Source of the DNA: Aphis gossypii
Lineage: Eukaryota; Arthropoda; Insecta; Hemiptera; Aphididae
Direction of reading: 5' to 3'
Length of the DNA: 64,000 nucleotides
Assembly: GCF_020184175.1 (NCBI RefSeq)
Contig: NC_065530.1
Location: 82,003,260 to 82,067,259 of the forward strand
The notes beneath the pieces are model-generated. The model saw only the letters and a program-made list of their open reading frames with translations. It was not told the DNA's origin and made no database searches. The position numbers were made by a program, and so were the translations under genes. Shown piece by piece: positions 1 through 14,050 of the stretch; position 1 is the first letter of the stretch; each line of letters opens with the position of its first letter.

Positions 1-96
1 AGAAAATTATTTATATTTTATAGTCATAACACGAACAGAAAATATCATTATATTACCCACGGTTAGGTCGTTCACCGTGGTTTTCTTGACAAACAG

Positions 97-314
97 TAGC
101 AACATGTAATTTGCCAAAATATTACAACAAGAAGTATACCAGTGTCGTCGGACGTGATCATCGTAAGATGGTCCCAGTCGTGGGCCGGAGAAGATCACTC
201 ATTCATCCTGTATCCTGTAGAAACGTGAAATGCATAGAAAGAAGAGAAGACATAGACGAAATGAAAATTCCTGGTCGCCCTCGAGCAAATTGCTTCAGGA
301 ATTTAGCGTATTAA
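97..314 (+). CDS. Possible terminal exon of an unknown protein
   Basis: An open stretch of about 70 codons ends with TAA at 312-314. A plausible splice acceptor (pyrimidine-rich, ending aaacag) lies just before position 97, and the exon would start in phase with one base from an earlier exon outside the window. The peptide is basic, has four cysteines, and contains a Gly-Arg-Arg-Arg site after KMVPVV, which resembles an amidation/cleavage site of a peptide precursor. I do not recognise the family. Codon use looks more coding-like than the surrounding AT-rich DNA, but it could be a chance open frame. Confidence 0.25.
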
Positions 315-2878
315 AGTTTTGCGGTTATTAAAAAATTATAATAATATTTTTTTACACGAAGATTTAATATAATATCATTATATGTAGTTGCGTTTAATAC
401 ACGATAAACTAATAGTGGACGCCCCCCCCCCGCATCAATTTAAAGCAAAAATCACGATTGCTCAGCTCGAGTATTGATTTTTAGTGGCACGTTATAAATC
501 GTATTTTGAGATGTGGTTTCGAGATTCAAAGGTCTGTTTTGCGAAAATATCCAATATAAAGCAATAACCGGTCGTTGATGTGCGACGTGCGTATTATTAA
601 TAAATATTAATAATCGTATTGACACAAAATACAATATTTCATATACATATTATAGCCTATAACTCAAAATATAACAATAGGTCAATCGATATTTGGAAAG
701 CATATAATAATAATAATATTTGTTGTATGTTATACTCTATACAGTCGTTAAGTCTGTAACACTGAATACGAGACGAGAAATTAAATTCAAACACATCTCT
801 CTTTCTCGAATATCATAGTCCAAAATGCTATATTTCTGTACTAAAAATGTCCCGTTTATATTAATGTGATATATATTATTATTATTATTTTTATGCTCAG
901 TTGAATATTGTTTTAAATTATGGTTTTCAATTATACGGGTGAAAAATCAATATATTTACATCCTAATGCACAAAACTACATATATTTTATGATGTGATCC
1001 AAATAGACATATTGAATAATAGAACATGCAAATAAAATACCAATATAACTTTTTGTATACTAATCAATCCTCCCGACAAAAAAAAATACTCATAAACTTA
1101 AAAAATCGCTACCTGTGATAAGACACGCCGTGTTTTTTAAAAACAAAATCAGAATTAATGTTATCGCCCACATGACTATACTCGTAGAGTTTAGTTTACT
1201 CAAACAATAATAATAATAGTATTTAATAACTTTATCAATAATTACACTAAATATTTTAGTTTATGGTCTATATGTAAATATTATGTAATTGTGTGAGTAA
1301 TGTATTAATCGATAAACTATAATAAATACGGACAAAGAAATAAAGATCAAATATTTGATTTGATATAAATTATAATATGATGTCTTGTATTTGGTAATGA
1401 GTAAACTGTTCATCGCTTATTACTCACAACTTTTAATTAAAACAATGTAAATATTAGAATATACAGTAATTACTATGATACAGAAAATAACTATATAATT
1501 TTCATAATTAAACCTATGTTAATGAGAACTGACAAAAGTTTTTAATTGGGATTATTAAATGCTCCTCTAATAAGAAAATTCATAAATTGTATAAGGATAA
1601 TATAAAATATATGAAAAAAACCATGTGGTAAGTATGTAAGAATTAAATGACAAAATATCAAAAATATAATATACATTATAATGTTAAAATAAAACTATAT
1701 TTTAATCATTTTTTTGTTATTATTATATTTTATATGATAACTATGGTAAAATAATGTATTATAATATAATCATTTTATGTAAATCCTCTGAGGACTTATG
1801 ACAATTTGTTTTATAGAGACAAAAAAGTGTAACAAGTATAAAAAACATTTTCTTTTTTACTACTTTGTATCATACGCTTTAAAAATATTAATCGTTCAAT
1901 TTTTGACATTTAGTATTTTACATGAAACTATAAAAATGTGAAACTATCTGCAACTAACTACCTATAAGCTATTTTGACTTGACGTGGCGTGACGTGCGTG
2001 ACGAGTATAGATTATAGTGTTTAAATGTCTTATATTTAGTACTCGGCACTTATTTAACGTGTTAATATGAATATAATATTAACCAGTTACATAGATGTTA
2101 AACACACAGTAGACACGGTCCAGATGAAAATAGTTCCTACGTAAAACAGTAAAATAAGATTAAACATGCTGAATTAATGTCCTTTTAGGTAATATAAAGT
2201 CTTAAGCATCGGATACCGTGGGTAATAAAAAATTAAGAACAATAACAAATCGTGTAATTTGGAATCCAGTTTTTGAAACGATAATAATTTGCTGATGCTT
2301 TTTTTTAACGTTTTTTGATGATTGTTAGTATACAACTGGTATAGACTTTACTTTTTACTGGTATTTATAAAAATCAAAAAATTACCTCTTTAAACATGTA
2401 TCATATTGGTAAGATTCTCAAAATATAAATTATTTACAAATTTACAATAGGTAGGTATACAATTTTTTGATAAGCCCATTCTGCTTAAAAGTCATTACAT
2501 TTATTTTTATTTTTTATATAAATTAAAGATTACTTTAAAAGATATATCTATACAGAATTACAGACACTATTTAAGTATAATCAAGGTATTAGAAAATTAT
2601 ATTACATAATTTTGAATTTGTTACAAAATGTTTTGAACATTTGATTGTGATTATATAGTATATAGTTTAATACGAAAGCCGTTCTTTTTATGACAAAATT
2701 TATTTCGCATCAAAAGTTAAGACATATATTTTATTATTATGGATTAATATTATTCATTTATTAACAATAATATTTTTAATAAATTACCTACATTATATTA
2801 TAATATGTTTTATCATTTTGTTTACGTTTTATTCACAGCTAGTATATCATTTTGATTTTAATTATTATCTTCATGACT
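315..2878. other. AT-rich intergenic DNA
   Basis: Nothing recognisable is seen here. The stretch has a C homopolymer near 422-431, TAA/ATT microsatellites and no coding-like open frame on either strand. Confidence 0.6.
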
Positions 2879-2884
2879 TTTATT
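2879..2884 (-). terminator. Polyadenylation signal of the repeat-protein gene
   Basis: AATAAA on the minus strand, about 50 bases past the stop codon at 2934-2936. Confidence 0.6.
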
Positions 2885-2933
2885 TTTTCAATATTCATAA
2901 GTCATATATAGCTAATCTTCAGTATCCTTAATG

Positions 2934-5900
2934 TTACTTACTACTACTTCCACTATTATCATCATCGGTATCACCACTGTTATCATCATCAGTATCACCA
3001 CTTTTATCATCATTGCTTTTACTATTACCACCATCATTTTTCTTTTTTTTCGGATCTTTTTTTCTGCCTGGATTTTCTTCCCCTTCGTCACTCGATTTAT
3101 TGTCCTCATCACTATCTTTTTCTTCACTGCTTTTTTCTGGACTGTTATTTTTATTTTTATCATCTTTTTTATTTTCACCTTTCTTACGTTTGTCCTTTGG
3201 TTTCTCGTCTTCGTCACTCGATTTATTGTCCTCATCACTATCTTTTTCTTCACTGCTTTTTTCTGGACTGTTATTTTTATTTTTATCATCATTTTTCTTT
3301 TTTTTCGGATCTTTTTTTCTGCCTGGATTTTCTTCCCCTTCGTCACTCGATTTATTGTCCTCATCACTATCTTTTTCTTCACTGCTTTTTTCTGGACTGT
3401 TATTTTTATTTTTATCATCTTTTTTATTTTCACCTTTCTTACGTTTGTCCTTTGGTTTCTCGTCTTCGTCACTCGATTTATTGTCCTCATCACTATCTTT
3501 TTCTTCACTGCTTTTTTCTGGACTGTTATTTTTATTTTTATTATCTTTTTTATTTTCACCTTTCTTACGTTTGTCCTTTGGTTTCTCGTCTTCATCACTC
3601 GATGCATCGTCCTCATTGCTCTCAGAACTCTTTTTTTTCTTGCCTTTTTTAGCATTTTTATTTTTAGATTTTTTTGGTTTTTCTTCTTCTTCTTCTTCTT
3701 CTTCTTCAAATTGATTTCTATCGTTATTCTTAACTTTATTTGAAATAAATTTTAGTGCATTTTTTGTAATTTCTTGAGTTTCTCCCAAATTTTTAAAATA
3801 ATTAAATGATTTTGTTACTGGCGATACTATTGCTGAGCCTAATTTTTTTAATAAATTTCCATATAAACTTGCTCTATTAGTCAATACAAATTTTTGACCA
3901 CCAATCATGGTTTCTGTCGGTAGTGCTACAGCTACAGGATTATTAATGGTTGATAAGCCAGAATAAGGGCGAGATAAAAAACTTGAAAGTCCTGAAACAA
4001 TTCATACATTTTACTCGATAAACGGTTAAAATATTGATCAGGTAGTTAATTATAATCGTATTAAATGAATAATAAAATATTTTGAAATGTACATCGTATT
4101 ATTAAAAACTATTTTTCTTTTAACATTTACCAACTTATTTTATTCACATATAGAGTATAATATAATATAATATTTATTTGTCTAAATTGCATTCTAAACA
4201 TAATATGTATTATACATTTTTTAATTATTTTTTAAATTTGAAATAGTTTTTATTATTATGTTTATATTATTATTTACCATTAGTAAGCCGACCACCTTGA
4301 GGTACCAATGCAATTTTTGGCTTTGGATTTTCAGCTTGTTCAATTAATTTATTTAACAGACTTGGATTTTTTTTAAGAACTGAAAAAGTTAAATATTTTA
4401 CATGTAATTAAATAGATAAGTATGTAATTATGTACATATACTTTTTTACATACTAATGAATACCTATCATAGTTATCTACGTGTATATATCATATTAAAT
4501 TCGTAAGTCATACGAGGTTCGGGTTCGGATCTTTCTCATCAGCAAAAATTGGAAAAATCGGTACTCGTATGCATGTTACTAACCAAAAAACTATATACGT
4601 ATTGTATGTTACCTATCGTAGTTATTTTTATGTCCTTTAATTTTATTGAGGGAAACCTAACCTTGAGTGATTAAGATAAATAACATATTATAACAGTTAT
4701 ACAAAATTCTAACGAAATAGCCGTTATAATAATAATTGATGAAGAATGGTAGTGGTTCATTAATACGCAACACGACTTATTAGAAGTTTTCTGGGATGAT
4801 GTAAAAGTAACCTATGACTTATAACAATATTATAAGATATTTGACAACGATGATCATCATTTATCAGCAATAAATTAAGTAAGTTTTAGGTGGATAAATT
4901 TTAATAAATAAAATACAGTAAAGTTTTTTTGATTGGTTAGTTAGATAAGATTTTACAGTAGGTAACACACTGCACGAGTACATATAAATTTAATAATATA
5001 ATGATATAAATTTACAATTCTAAAATGATCTAACTTGTCACACAATAAATATTAAAATATCTAAATAACACATTCGCGGGGCCTTAGATAATATTCTTAA
5101 TGTTTAATTTAATATTAAGTCACCTTATTCACTCTAATACTAAACATTACAACTAAGCAGTGTAAAAAAAAATTGATTACTCTAAACGTAAAATTAACGT
5201 AATAGTATACCTACGTTAGTAAGACAGAAATAGTATATACAACTAATACAAAGTTCTATAATAAATTAATATAACTAAAACCATAGTATAATGTATCTAC
5301 CAACTAGGATTTATTATCAAACGATAAATATTAGTGTTGCAATAGATACTTTTTTTTAACAATTATAATTTGAGTAAGTATATACAAAACATTGCTTTAA
5401 TATTTCTAAAATATTACTCACCTACCCAATAAGTTGGGATTTATTACATGCATTTGTGATTTGTTATCTTTTTATTTACATGTAACATGTTTATAAGTTA
5501 TGTATTAGTTATGAAGTTAACTAAACATATACCTACTATTTTATGTGAAAAGTGGATACAAAATAAAAAAAGTATTAATTATTCAGTATTAAACCCCTCC
5601 TCCCACCTTTTAACAAATTACTGAATATGCCTATGGTATATTATATTTATTAGAAAATAATAATAATAAGTAATAAGTAATAGCACCGTTTTTTAATAGC
5701 TATAATGTCATCCCATATTAATCACATAACTAATTAAAATTTTTGTAAATAATAATTTATAATCTGAAATAAATGATTAGGTACTAGAATTACTATATAT
5801 ATTTTTAAATTATACTTTTGGTTATTTTGTCGTAATTTTCTTCAGGCACTGATAATGTCAAAGATGCAGTTTGAAGTGTTTGGATGCTCGTCAAAAGAAC

Positions 5901-6650
5901 TATATAACTTGGGTCTAAAAACATTTCAATAATAAAAAAATAAGTAAAATTATTCGAAAATTGACATTATAATAAAATAACTATTCTAACTACGTAATCT
6001 ACCATAGCCAACATAATCGTATAATCGTAACAAAAATCTTTTCCTCTTGTCTGCAATTACTATTAACTGTATTTTTTAAACTTTATTTCGTGTAAATTTG
6101 AGTTTATTTTTCCACAATTAAGATTACCATTAATTATATAAACTATAATATAATAAATATTGAGTATAGTATTGTTTTAGAATTTTTTTAAAACCGATTT
6201 GTACTTTAAATAATACTATATTTATACTCATTATTATAATTTCGACATCAGTAGTGAATCATAGTATAAAACGTACAGTTAACTAATAATTTAATTATTT
6301 TTAAATATTGAGGCATAAACAATACTAAGTTACCTTTGTAATACTTCAATATTTTTACTATTATAAAGTTATATTTTTTGAAGACGTATAACTGCAGTAT
6401 GGCGTATGCCTTCTCATGATACATTTTAAAGTATGGTTTTGTGTAATATTATTTTATGAATAAAAAATGCAACATATTTTTTGACAACATTCATTAAGCA
6501 TAACAGCTGATATATTCTGATCTTGTAAACTGTATATTATGTAAACGATGAATTATTATACTTACTCAACAAAGAGAAACAGTGTAGCAACGGACAGGTT
6601 AATGTCCATAATATTGTTAAATAAATTATTTTGATTGACGAGCACGTCAT
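2934..6650 (-). CDS. Secreted-type lysine/acidic repeat protein (447 aa, 4 exons)
   Basis: Exons on the minus strand are 6650-6566, 5914-5816, 4379-4278 and 3991-2934. All three introns have GT-AG ends and phase 1, and the join is open from ATG to TAA. Residues 1-28 (starting MTCSSIKIIYLTILW) form a hydrophobic leader fitting a signal peptide, so export is inferred. Residues 30-190 are a moderately conserved-looking, non-repetitive part. From about residue 191 the protein is low complexity: nine Glu, then Lys-rich sequence, then two repeat types, A (42 residues, SSDEDEKPKDKRKKGENKK...) and B (43 residues, SSDEGEENPGRKKDPKKKK...), in the order A-A-B-A-B', ending in DTDDDNSG repeats. The SSDEDE and SSEEKDSDED runs fit casein-kinase-2-type sites. 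No enzyme domain is seen. Aphid salivary or other secreted effector is one possibility, unproven. Nuclear acidic protein is unlikely given the leader. The gene structure is well supported; the function is unknown. Confidence 0.8.
2990..3600 (-). repeat. 126/129-bp coding tandem repeats (A-A-B-A-B')
   Basis: Equivalent points of the unit fall at 3085, 3211, 3340, 3466 and 3592, giving spacings of 126, 129, 126 and 126 bases. All are multiples of three, so the reading frame is kept. Copies are nearly identical at the DNA level, which points to recent duplication or gene conversion. The A+B pair appears to have been duplicated as a block. Confidence 0.9.
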
Positions 6651-8580
6651 TGCAACGAGTATGTATTTGCTCTGTTTGGATACAACTGCAACATTTAACC
6701 GAAAAAGTTAAAATTATTATTATTATTAATACCGAGTTTTGTTTAACACAAAAAATGTGATTACCATAAGTTTGAGTTAAATTTGCGAAATGTTTTATTT
6801 GTTATAAAATGCATTGTAGTAGCGCTGTTAATGAAAAGTGACGATTGCAGATGTGTGGTTGTTATGTTCACACGAAATAGATCATTATGCCTTTACACAA
6901 CAAATTGTCAAATTATAGAAAAGTATACAATTAAATTGGTTATAGGTTATATTAATCGTTTTTATAGACATTTAATGAAATAATATGAACATTACATTTA
7001 TGTGCAGGTGTAGTTGTAAGTTAACTATTAAGCTAACATTTTTATTATCATCGTTTTTATTTATTAAGTGTTTTTTTAAATGGATTCAAGGATATTGAAA
7101 CAAATACATTTTTAGTATAAAAACTTGACTCATAGAAAATCTCTAGCAACTCGTAAAATATTTAGATTTTGATAATTTTATTTTATTTATAGGATTAAGG
7201 ATTTATGTAAGCCAGGTTTTACTTAGATTTTAAAAACTCTATTTTTAGAAGTACCCATAATAAACGGATATGTATCATATATTTTGAAATTAATTTTTAG
7301 CGTTATTAAAGTTTGTTTAAAATGCATAATCTAATACTATTTAAATTTTAAACATAGATTTCCTCTTTAAATAAAATATATATGATCAAAATTCGACTAT
7401 TCAGTGATTTGTGATAAAGGTTATCATCACGCTACGTAACTATAAATTGCATAAATTGTTTGCTAATTAATAAATAGCTGGATAGCCAGCTCCGACTGCC
7501 TTAAATTAAAAGCTAGTAAGCTCAAAATGTAAATAAAAATCAATAAACGACGGCGGAGCACGCGATAAAACAGTAGATTAAAAAAAAAACAATTTTAAAT
7601 TGTATCCATGATGTTAGAAGCCTACAGGGATTATTTTGTTTGTTTGATGTTAATAATAAAATAATTTAATATATCTAAATGTACATCTCTGTCCTCTGGT
7701 ACTATGAAATTCATCGTTGCCATAAATCTACTGAATTAAACTTATCTCTTTACTGTTTATATACTGCTGTCGTATAATTTTTTAGTAAATTATTATATAT
7801 TCATATTATATATATAATTAACATTAATCGTAAATCGAACCCAATGGGCACTTTCCCTCAGGGCGATAACCAATAGTAATAGAAAAAGTTGAATATTATA
7901 ATGGATATATAAAATATAAATATATAATACTTAAGTATATGTTATATAACTAATAAAGTAGCTGTGCCGTTGTGGTGTGATTTGGTATTGATATTATTCG
8001 AATTTTATTACAACGATTAAATAATATTCTTCTTATGATTCGTGGTTAGTACACTCGTATGCATAATACAAATACAGATTTTTTTTTTAGCCAATCCTCG
8101 ATGACTGTTGCGATTTGATTTTAAATTACAAGCATTATTTAAATATTGTAAGGTTATTTACAATACATACCTACGATTAAATAATTTTGTCGTAATGTTT
8201 GGATATTTTTGCGGATATAATTATAATAATTCGATGTTGCACTCGTTGAGAGATTCGGAAAATATGTATAATATACATTATTGATCCAACGTATCACACA
8301 ACCGATGTACCTCGACAGTCTCTAATGCATCAATATCAACTACCGTCATCGTCTATCTAATTTCCGTTAGAAGCATATTTATTATTTTAAATGCAAACAT
8401 AAAATTTACATTTTAGTTTATTTACCACCGGTTTATACACCACAACTTCAATCCATTTAGTGATGAAAATCATTGACTGTGTCAAAGAACATCGGCAAAA
8501 TAAATATTTGCCTTCAAACCAACACAATTATACCTAACATACGATTTGGTGAATTCACTCATAAATAAACAATGGGTATA

Positions 8581-8601
8581 ATATATATATATATATATAT
8601 A
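8581..8601. repeat. TA microsatellite
   Basis: About ten uninterrupted TA dinucleotides. Confidence 0.9.
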
Positions 8602-9696
8602 CAATAAACTCATGAGTTGCACTGTTAAACGCATTTTAAAAAATAGTACCTCTTAAAGTAAAAACTATATGGTTAACAATTAATTTAAAAAAACTGTATG
8701 GATGAAAAAAAAATATTATACTGGACAATAGTCTTGTTTAGCTAATTTTGGTACGATCCAATATTAAATAGTATTATTATTTTTATTACGTACCGTTATT
8801 AATTTGAAAGTAGTGATTAATTATTGCATTAAAACGATATGACACTTTATTATTCAAGCTTTATTTATACATTATATAAAGAATAAATGAGACAAAAATA
8901 ATCTGTGATATTTCTCATCTCTACTATTTTTGCAAGGTTTAAAAAATCAAATAATTTATTTCATTTTTAAGCTGATAATACCAATATTAGCCAAGAAATA
9001 TTATTGTCATTTGGTTGATCTTGATCTGTAATTTTGAGAAATTTTTCAAATTACAACAAAAATTCTTACAACTAATTTATTAGTAAATATTTATGAAACG
9101 CATTATTTTATTATTATTATTTTTTTTTGTGATTTAAATATCGAAATTGCTAGATACGAATACTACAATATTTTATTGAAATTTAAAATCTTGATACCCA
9201 AAATATTAAAACTACGTTCTACTAACTATAACATAACATAACTTATCAACTATACTTAAGTTATTTTTGTATTATTAATTTTCCCTTGAAAGCAATAAAT
9301 TATGATTCACAAATCGTTGCAATATTTATCTAAAGACAGTCATATTTATTCTTAAATGATCTGGTGCCAATTTTACCATTTATTCATAATTTTTAATACT
9401 CGATTAAATAAGAAATATAAATATAGAATAGAATAAATTATATTCTCTCTGGTAGGTTTAAGTGTTCTGCGACCTGTATAATTGATTACTATTCATATGA
9501 CCATCTATATACGAGTATAAAAGCACTTTTAAATTTACCTATTCAAAACTGCGTTTAAATAACATACCAATATATGCATTGTGTCACTCAATGTTGAACT
9601 CAATCATATCACTTATCGTAACAATAATAGATCCCACTATAATAAAAAATTATATTAAAGTATAACATCGGGTATTATATGATAATATAAATTAAA

Positions 9697-9792
9697 TACA
9701 AGGTGGACGATTTCAGCGTTTTCGCCTTGTCATTTCGTATTTTGAGAAAACAGATTTTAGTTCAAGACTAGGGTACAACGACTCACCCTGTA
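9697..9792. mobile_element. Possible short MITE remnant (mariner-like ends)
   Basis: A 92-bp unit starts CAAGGTGGACGATT, ends with the inverse of CAGGGTGAGTCGTT, and is bordered by TA on both sides, as expected for Tc1/mariner target duplication. The inverted ends match imperfectly (about 9 of 14 bases), so this is tentative. It contains no coding sequence. Confidence 0.3.
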
Positions 9793-12700
9793 TATCGTAA
9801 ATTACGTGATTCCTCAGCAACATGCGCATTGCTACTACGTTTTTATATTATTTTACGGACAACGAGCGCACACCACCATCATCGAATAAACAAATTGATT
9901 GGCTCGAAAATGTCATTACCCGTATGTAAGCCAGACGGCAGACACAATAAAAAAAAATATATATATATGTCTAACAACAACATTATTCCACGATTGATCA
10001 ATGCTACGACAATTATTACAGTAAAAATTAAATATACCTATTGAACAATATTTCGTACGGAAATATATTATTATATCGATTCACATTAAATACTATATTT
10101 ATGTATAGCTAATGTGATTATGACTTAGGTATACTTGGAACATACACTGTAGTGGCACTAAGTACTAACACTATATCCACCCTGTTCAACACGGGTGAGC
10201 ACTCTGAAAACATCAATCGGTTGGTTTGACTTAACTAGTCCAGTATTCCTACTATTGAAAAACGCTGAATGTACAACAAAACATACTAGATATAAAAATA
10301 CAAAATTAATATACTACTTAGATATTACATAATATTATAACATACCGCGGTTCACTACATTTTTAGCTTTGTGGTGTTTCAAACCATCTGATGAAGAATC
10401 TCAGATGAGAGGTTTAATATAAAAACTAAAGAAGTCCTCTTTTTTCAGAAATGAATTTTCTTACGGAATAAAATAAAACAAAAGAAATCCAAAAGTTGAT
10501 ACAACAGCCATATCAGTCTATTATAATGACTTTTCTGATTTTATTTTTATGGTACAAGGATTAGATAAGTTTGGACTTATCTGGATTAGATAAGATAACT
10601 AGATAAGTATAATTTTCGTTTCAAATAATGGTCATAGGTATTATATTAATACAAAAGTAAATATAAATAGTATGAAAATTGCATACATTATACAACTTGG
10701 CTAAACTAACTTGTAAAAAAATATAATTTTGTTTTTTTTTTAAATTTTTAAAATAATATAGATGATTAAAATAAGAAATACCTATTTCAGTTAGTAATAA
10801 AGTATGTAAAATCAAGAATTTTACAATGGATTGTCTAATTATTCTTTTAATCACGTTTAATGTGCCATAAGCCCATAACTGATGTAAGCAATTTATTAGG
10901 CAAGTACTCATTTTCAAGTTTCAGGTGATCGAGATGACCATCTATGTCAGTTAAACATATCTGGTTGCCAATCAAATTTAATTGAAGGCGCTATATTATT
11001 TATGCGATCTTTTCTATTAGAAAAAAGTCGATTATTCCTTCCATTTTTTCAATCTTTTATGTTATTTTATTGTATATAAAAATATAGTTATCAAAGCGGT
11101 ACAATTTTGTTTTTCAGTTTATTTTTTTTTATAGTTTATACATATAAATTGCATACTTTTACATTACATACTTATGAAATTTGGATTTTATTTGTTGAGG
11201 TTTTGAAAAGTAATGGATAAAAAAAATTGTTAATGCTTGTCGATAAAATAATTGAGACAATTAAGCTAAAAATAACAATAAGCAGCTACGTATATCGTAA
11301 TAGATAATTTACCAATAATAATGTTAATTGCTTTAAGTATTATAAATATGTAATTGGAGTTAAACTGTAATACTATAATAAAATATACTCTCAATATACT
11401 TTTTCTTTTTATGCATTCTTGTATTTTCGATATTATTTTTAATAATTAAATTTATATTTTAATATTTTTAATAAAAAAATTTCATTTTAAAGATAAAGAT
11501 AAATATTTAAATTTATTTATAAACATTAACTTTAATATTTAAATGATTATTTTGAATTTTGAGTAAAAACTAAAGACTTAATTATTATTTAAAAAAAAAT
11601 TTTTTTCAGCATATGTTAATCTCCATTGCATTTGAATAAAGAACTTAAAATGAAATATTTTACAAAATTGCCGATAGTTTGATGGATGAATAATTAAAGA
11701 GTTGGTTATAATAATGCAATTCGTCAACATATAATCGAATTCAACTTTTAGAATAGGTACCTACTACGATTATTAACGATTTCTTGATTTTATAGTTATA
11801 TTATTGAAAATGAGAACCATTAAAACAGTAGTACACACAAAAATATACATATATAGCCGAGTCATATGGTACGATGATATTATGAAAAAAAATTGAATTA
11901 CCTAAAATATAATTTATTAGTGTAATAAGAGTTCAACAGGTACCATATGTTGCTTGTGAAATTATAAACAATTCTAAACTTTATTATTATTATACCTAAT
12001 AATATTTCCATTTCTCAATGCATTTTTCAGTCGACTCTGTCGGTTTTTTATAGTTGTCTGTTTGTATTCCATTTAATAGATTTTCAAACGTATTTTACAT
12101 TCAACATACTTTTGATAAAAATTATGAGTACCTACTTTGGTTTTTTAATAAAGAACATTGAGTAATTATTTATATTCTTACAAAAGGCATGATATTGTTT
12201 TTTATTTAGAAATTATTATAATATTTTGAAGCAAAAATTAAATGTGAATAATACTTTATGTAGCATTATACGTATATGCTTGTTTCTAATGTCTTTATTT
12301 TTATTTCATCTATATTCTGTCATGAGAAGATACAGACAAAAAAAACTTTAAAAAGTCAAATCCGAGGTATTAAGTTATATAAAACTAATATTTTTTGTAA
12401 TTATTAGTCATAATTATCTATGGATTATAGAACCTAGTGTATATTGTTTGAACTATTTATTGGTACTTTTTATAGTGTTTTGTTTTATCAATTATAATAA
12501 GGTACTATTTTAAAAATTGGATAGGTACACAGAACACTTTAAATATTATAAAAGTTTTATAATATCTACTCGTGATCTCTAATATTATGAACATATTAAA
12601 TTAAACGTATTTAGATGTTAAAAGTTTATACACAATTATTAATCTAAACTTAGTTTGAAAAATTTTGTCGCTACAGTTAATCTACGTCAGTAAAACTACG

Positions 12701-14031
12701 AGTAAATCCAGTGTATTAATTAACGTAATAATAGAATGAATATCATCTGATATGATATATTGAAAAATTAATTTTAAATTTAATACATTCAATATTCAAT
12801 TCAAATAATTAAATATTTATAAATTACCAAATTCTGTTATATAGTTAATATGATATAACAAATTAAAAACTATTGTTGTTTTATTTACTAGTTTATTACC
12901 ACTTAGATTTAGCAATTTTTGAAATTTCCATAAATATTACTAGAAATGTAAACTTGAATTTTTTTTTTTATTTGAAAATGTTAACTTAATGTATTTTTAT
13001 TCACATAATAAATTGTCAATGTTTTTACACTCAAGACTCAACATTTATTACCGAGATAAATTTATATACTGATTTATATAAATATATAGTTATTTGTTAG
13101 ATTTAGGATTTGCTATAATATAATACGAGTATATTCATATATTATTGTGTTCAATTAAATTATATTAAAATAGGTAAATGATAATAAAACTACATAGTTT
13201 TAAATATATTTATAAAGGTTAAAAATACTATAACTGAATAATATCAAAGGATTTATTTGATGAGAAATAATAAAATTTTCATAATTTTCAACTTCTTGAA
13301 AACGTTTATAAAAATTTACATCACTTCACTTTACCATAGGACTACGAAGATAGTATATATTATTCCCAAAATCTTTCGTTTAGTTATTAAATTATTTTTT
13401 TTTTTTTATAATAAACAAAGTATAAATCACAAATCATATTATTTTCTTTCTAATATAAATATACATAGAGAAATAGTATAAATATATTAAGGTTTATACT
13501 AGGATATTTAATATCTTTTATTTTAATTTTGTTCACATAACAAGGAGTTATAACTTTATTTTTGTTAAATGTTGTTTTATTGCGTATGTTGAAATTAGTT
13601 TGATTATTTTTATACATAATTATCAGTAAAAGTAATTAATTACCATGAATTTTTTGATATTTCTGGTAGTTATCAAACATTCCTCTTGAAATTCCCACCA
13701 AATGACGTTCCTAACCTATAGCAAGTTGAACTTTGTTTGAAGTGTTTGAACTCTGTCGTTTCGTAGATACTTATAGTTATTATATCTGTTAGTATTGACG
13801 TATTATCATCTGAGAATCTCCGTTCTACTATACATATTTTACGTGAGTATTTGTTAATATTTTCAACGATTAATGAAATTGATCTAAACTAAAAAAAAGT
13901 ATTTTTTAATTTTAGTGACTGTTGAAAACAGATTTATTAGATTTTCGTGAGATTTATAGTAACATAATTTATTATAATCTTACATCTGTTTATACTTTTA
14001 AATTCCTACTCTTATATCTTAAATAATTTTT

Positions 14032-14037
14032 TTTATT
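14032..14037 (-). terminator. Polyadenylation signal
   Basis: AATAAA on the minus strand, 14 bases past the stop at 14051-14053. It is close, but it is the only one nearby. Confidence 0.45.
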
Positions 14038-14050
14038 TTTTTGATTTTAA

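Larger units (their letters stand above)
6651..14031. other. Long AT-rich intergenic stretch
   Basis: No convincing gene is seen on either strand. The few open frames of 60-100 codons are AT-rich, start at non-ATG codons or run through microsatellites. The stretch holds a TA microsatellite (8581-8601), a possible short transposon remnant (9697-9792) and many A/T runs. The gene at 2934-6650 reads away from it, so the bases just past 6650 should contain that gene's promoter. Confidence 0.6.

Noticed and set aside
2931..3743. Long plus-strand open frames of 233-270 codons
   Set aside because: They are antisense shadows of the minus-strand charged repeats, giving Phe/Ser/Leu-rich nonsense peptides. 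The minus frame has a leader exon, matching splice phases and a polyadenylation signal.
6783..6983. 66-codon plus-strand frame upstream of the repeat-protein gene
   Set aside because: Starts at TTG, has AT-driven composition and no splice or polyadenylation context.
10621..10917. 98-codon minus-strand frame
   Set aside because: Its composition follows the AT-rich background (Ile, Leu, Asn, Tyr, Lys) and there is no supporting signal.
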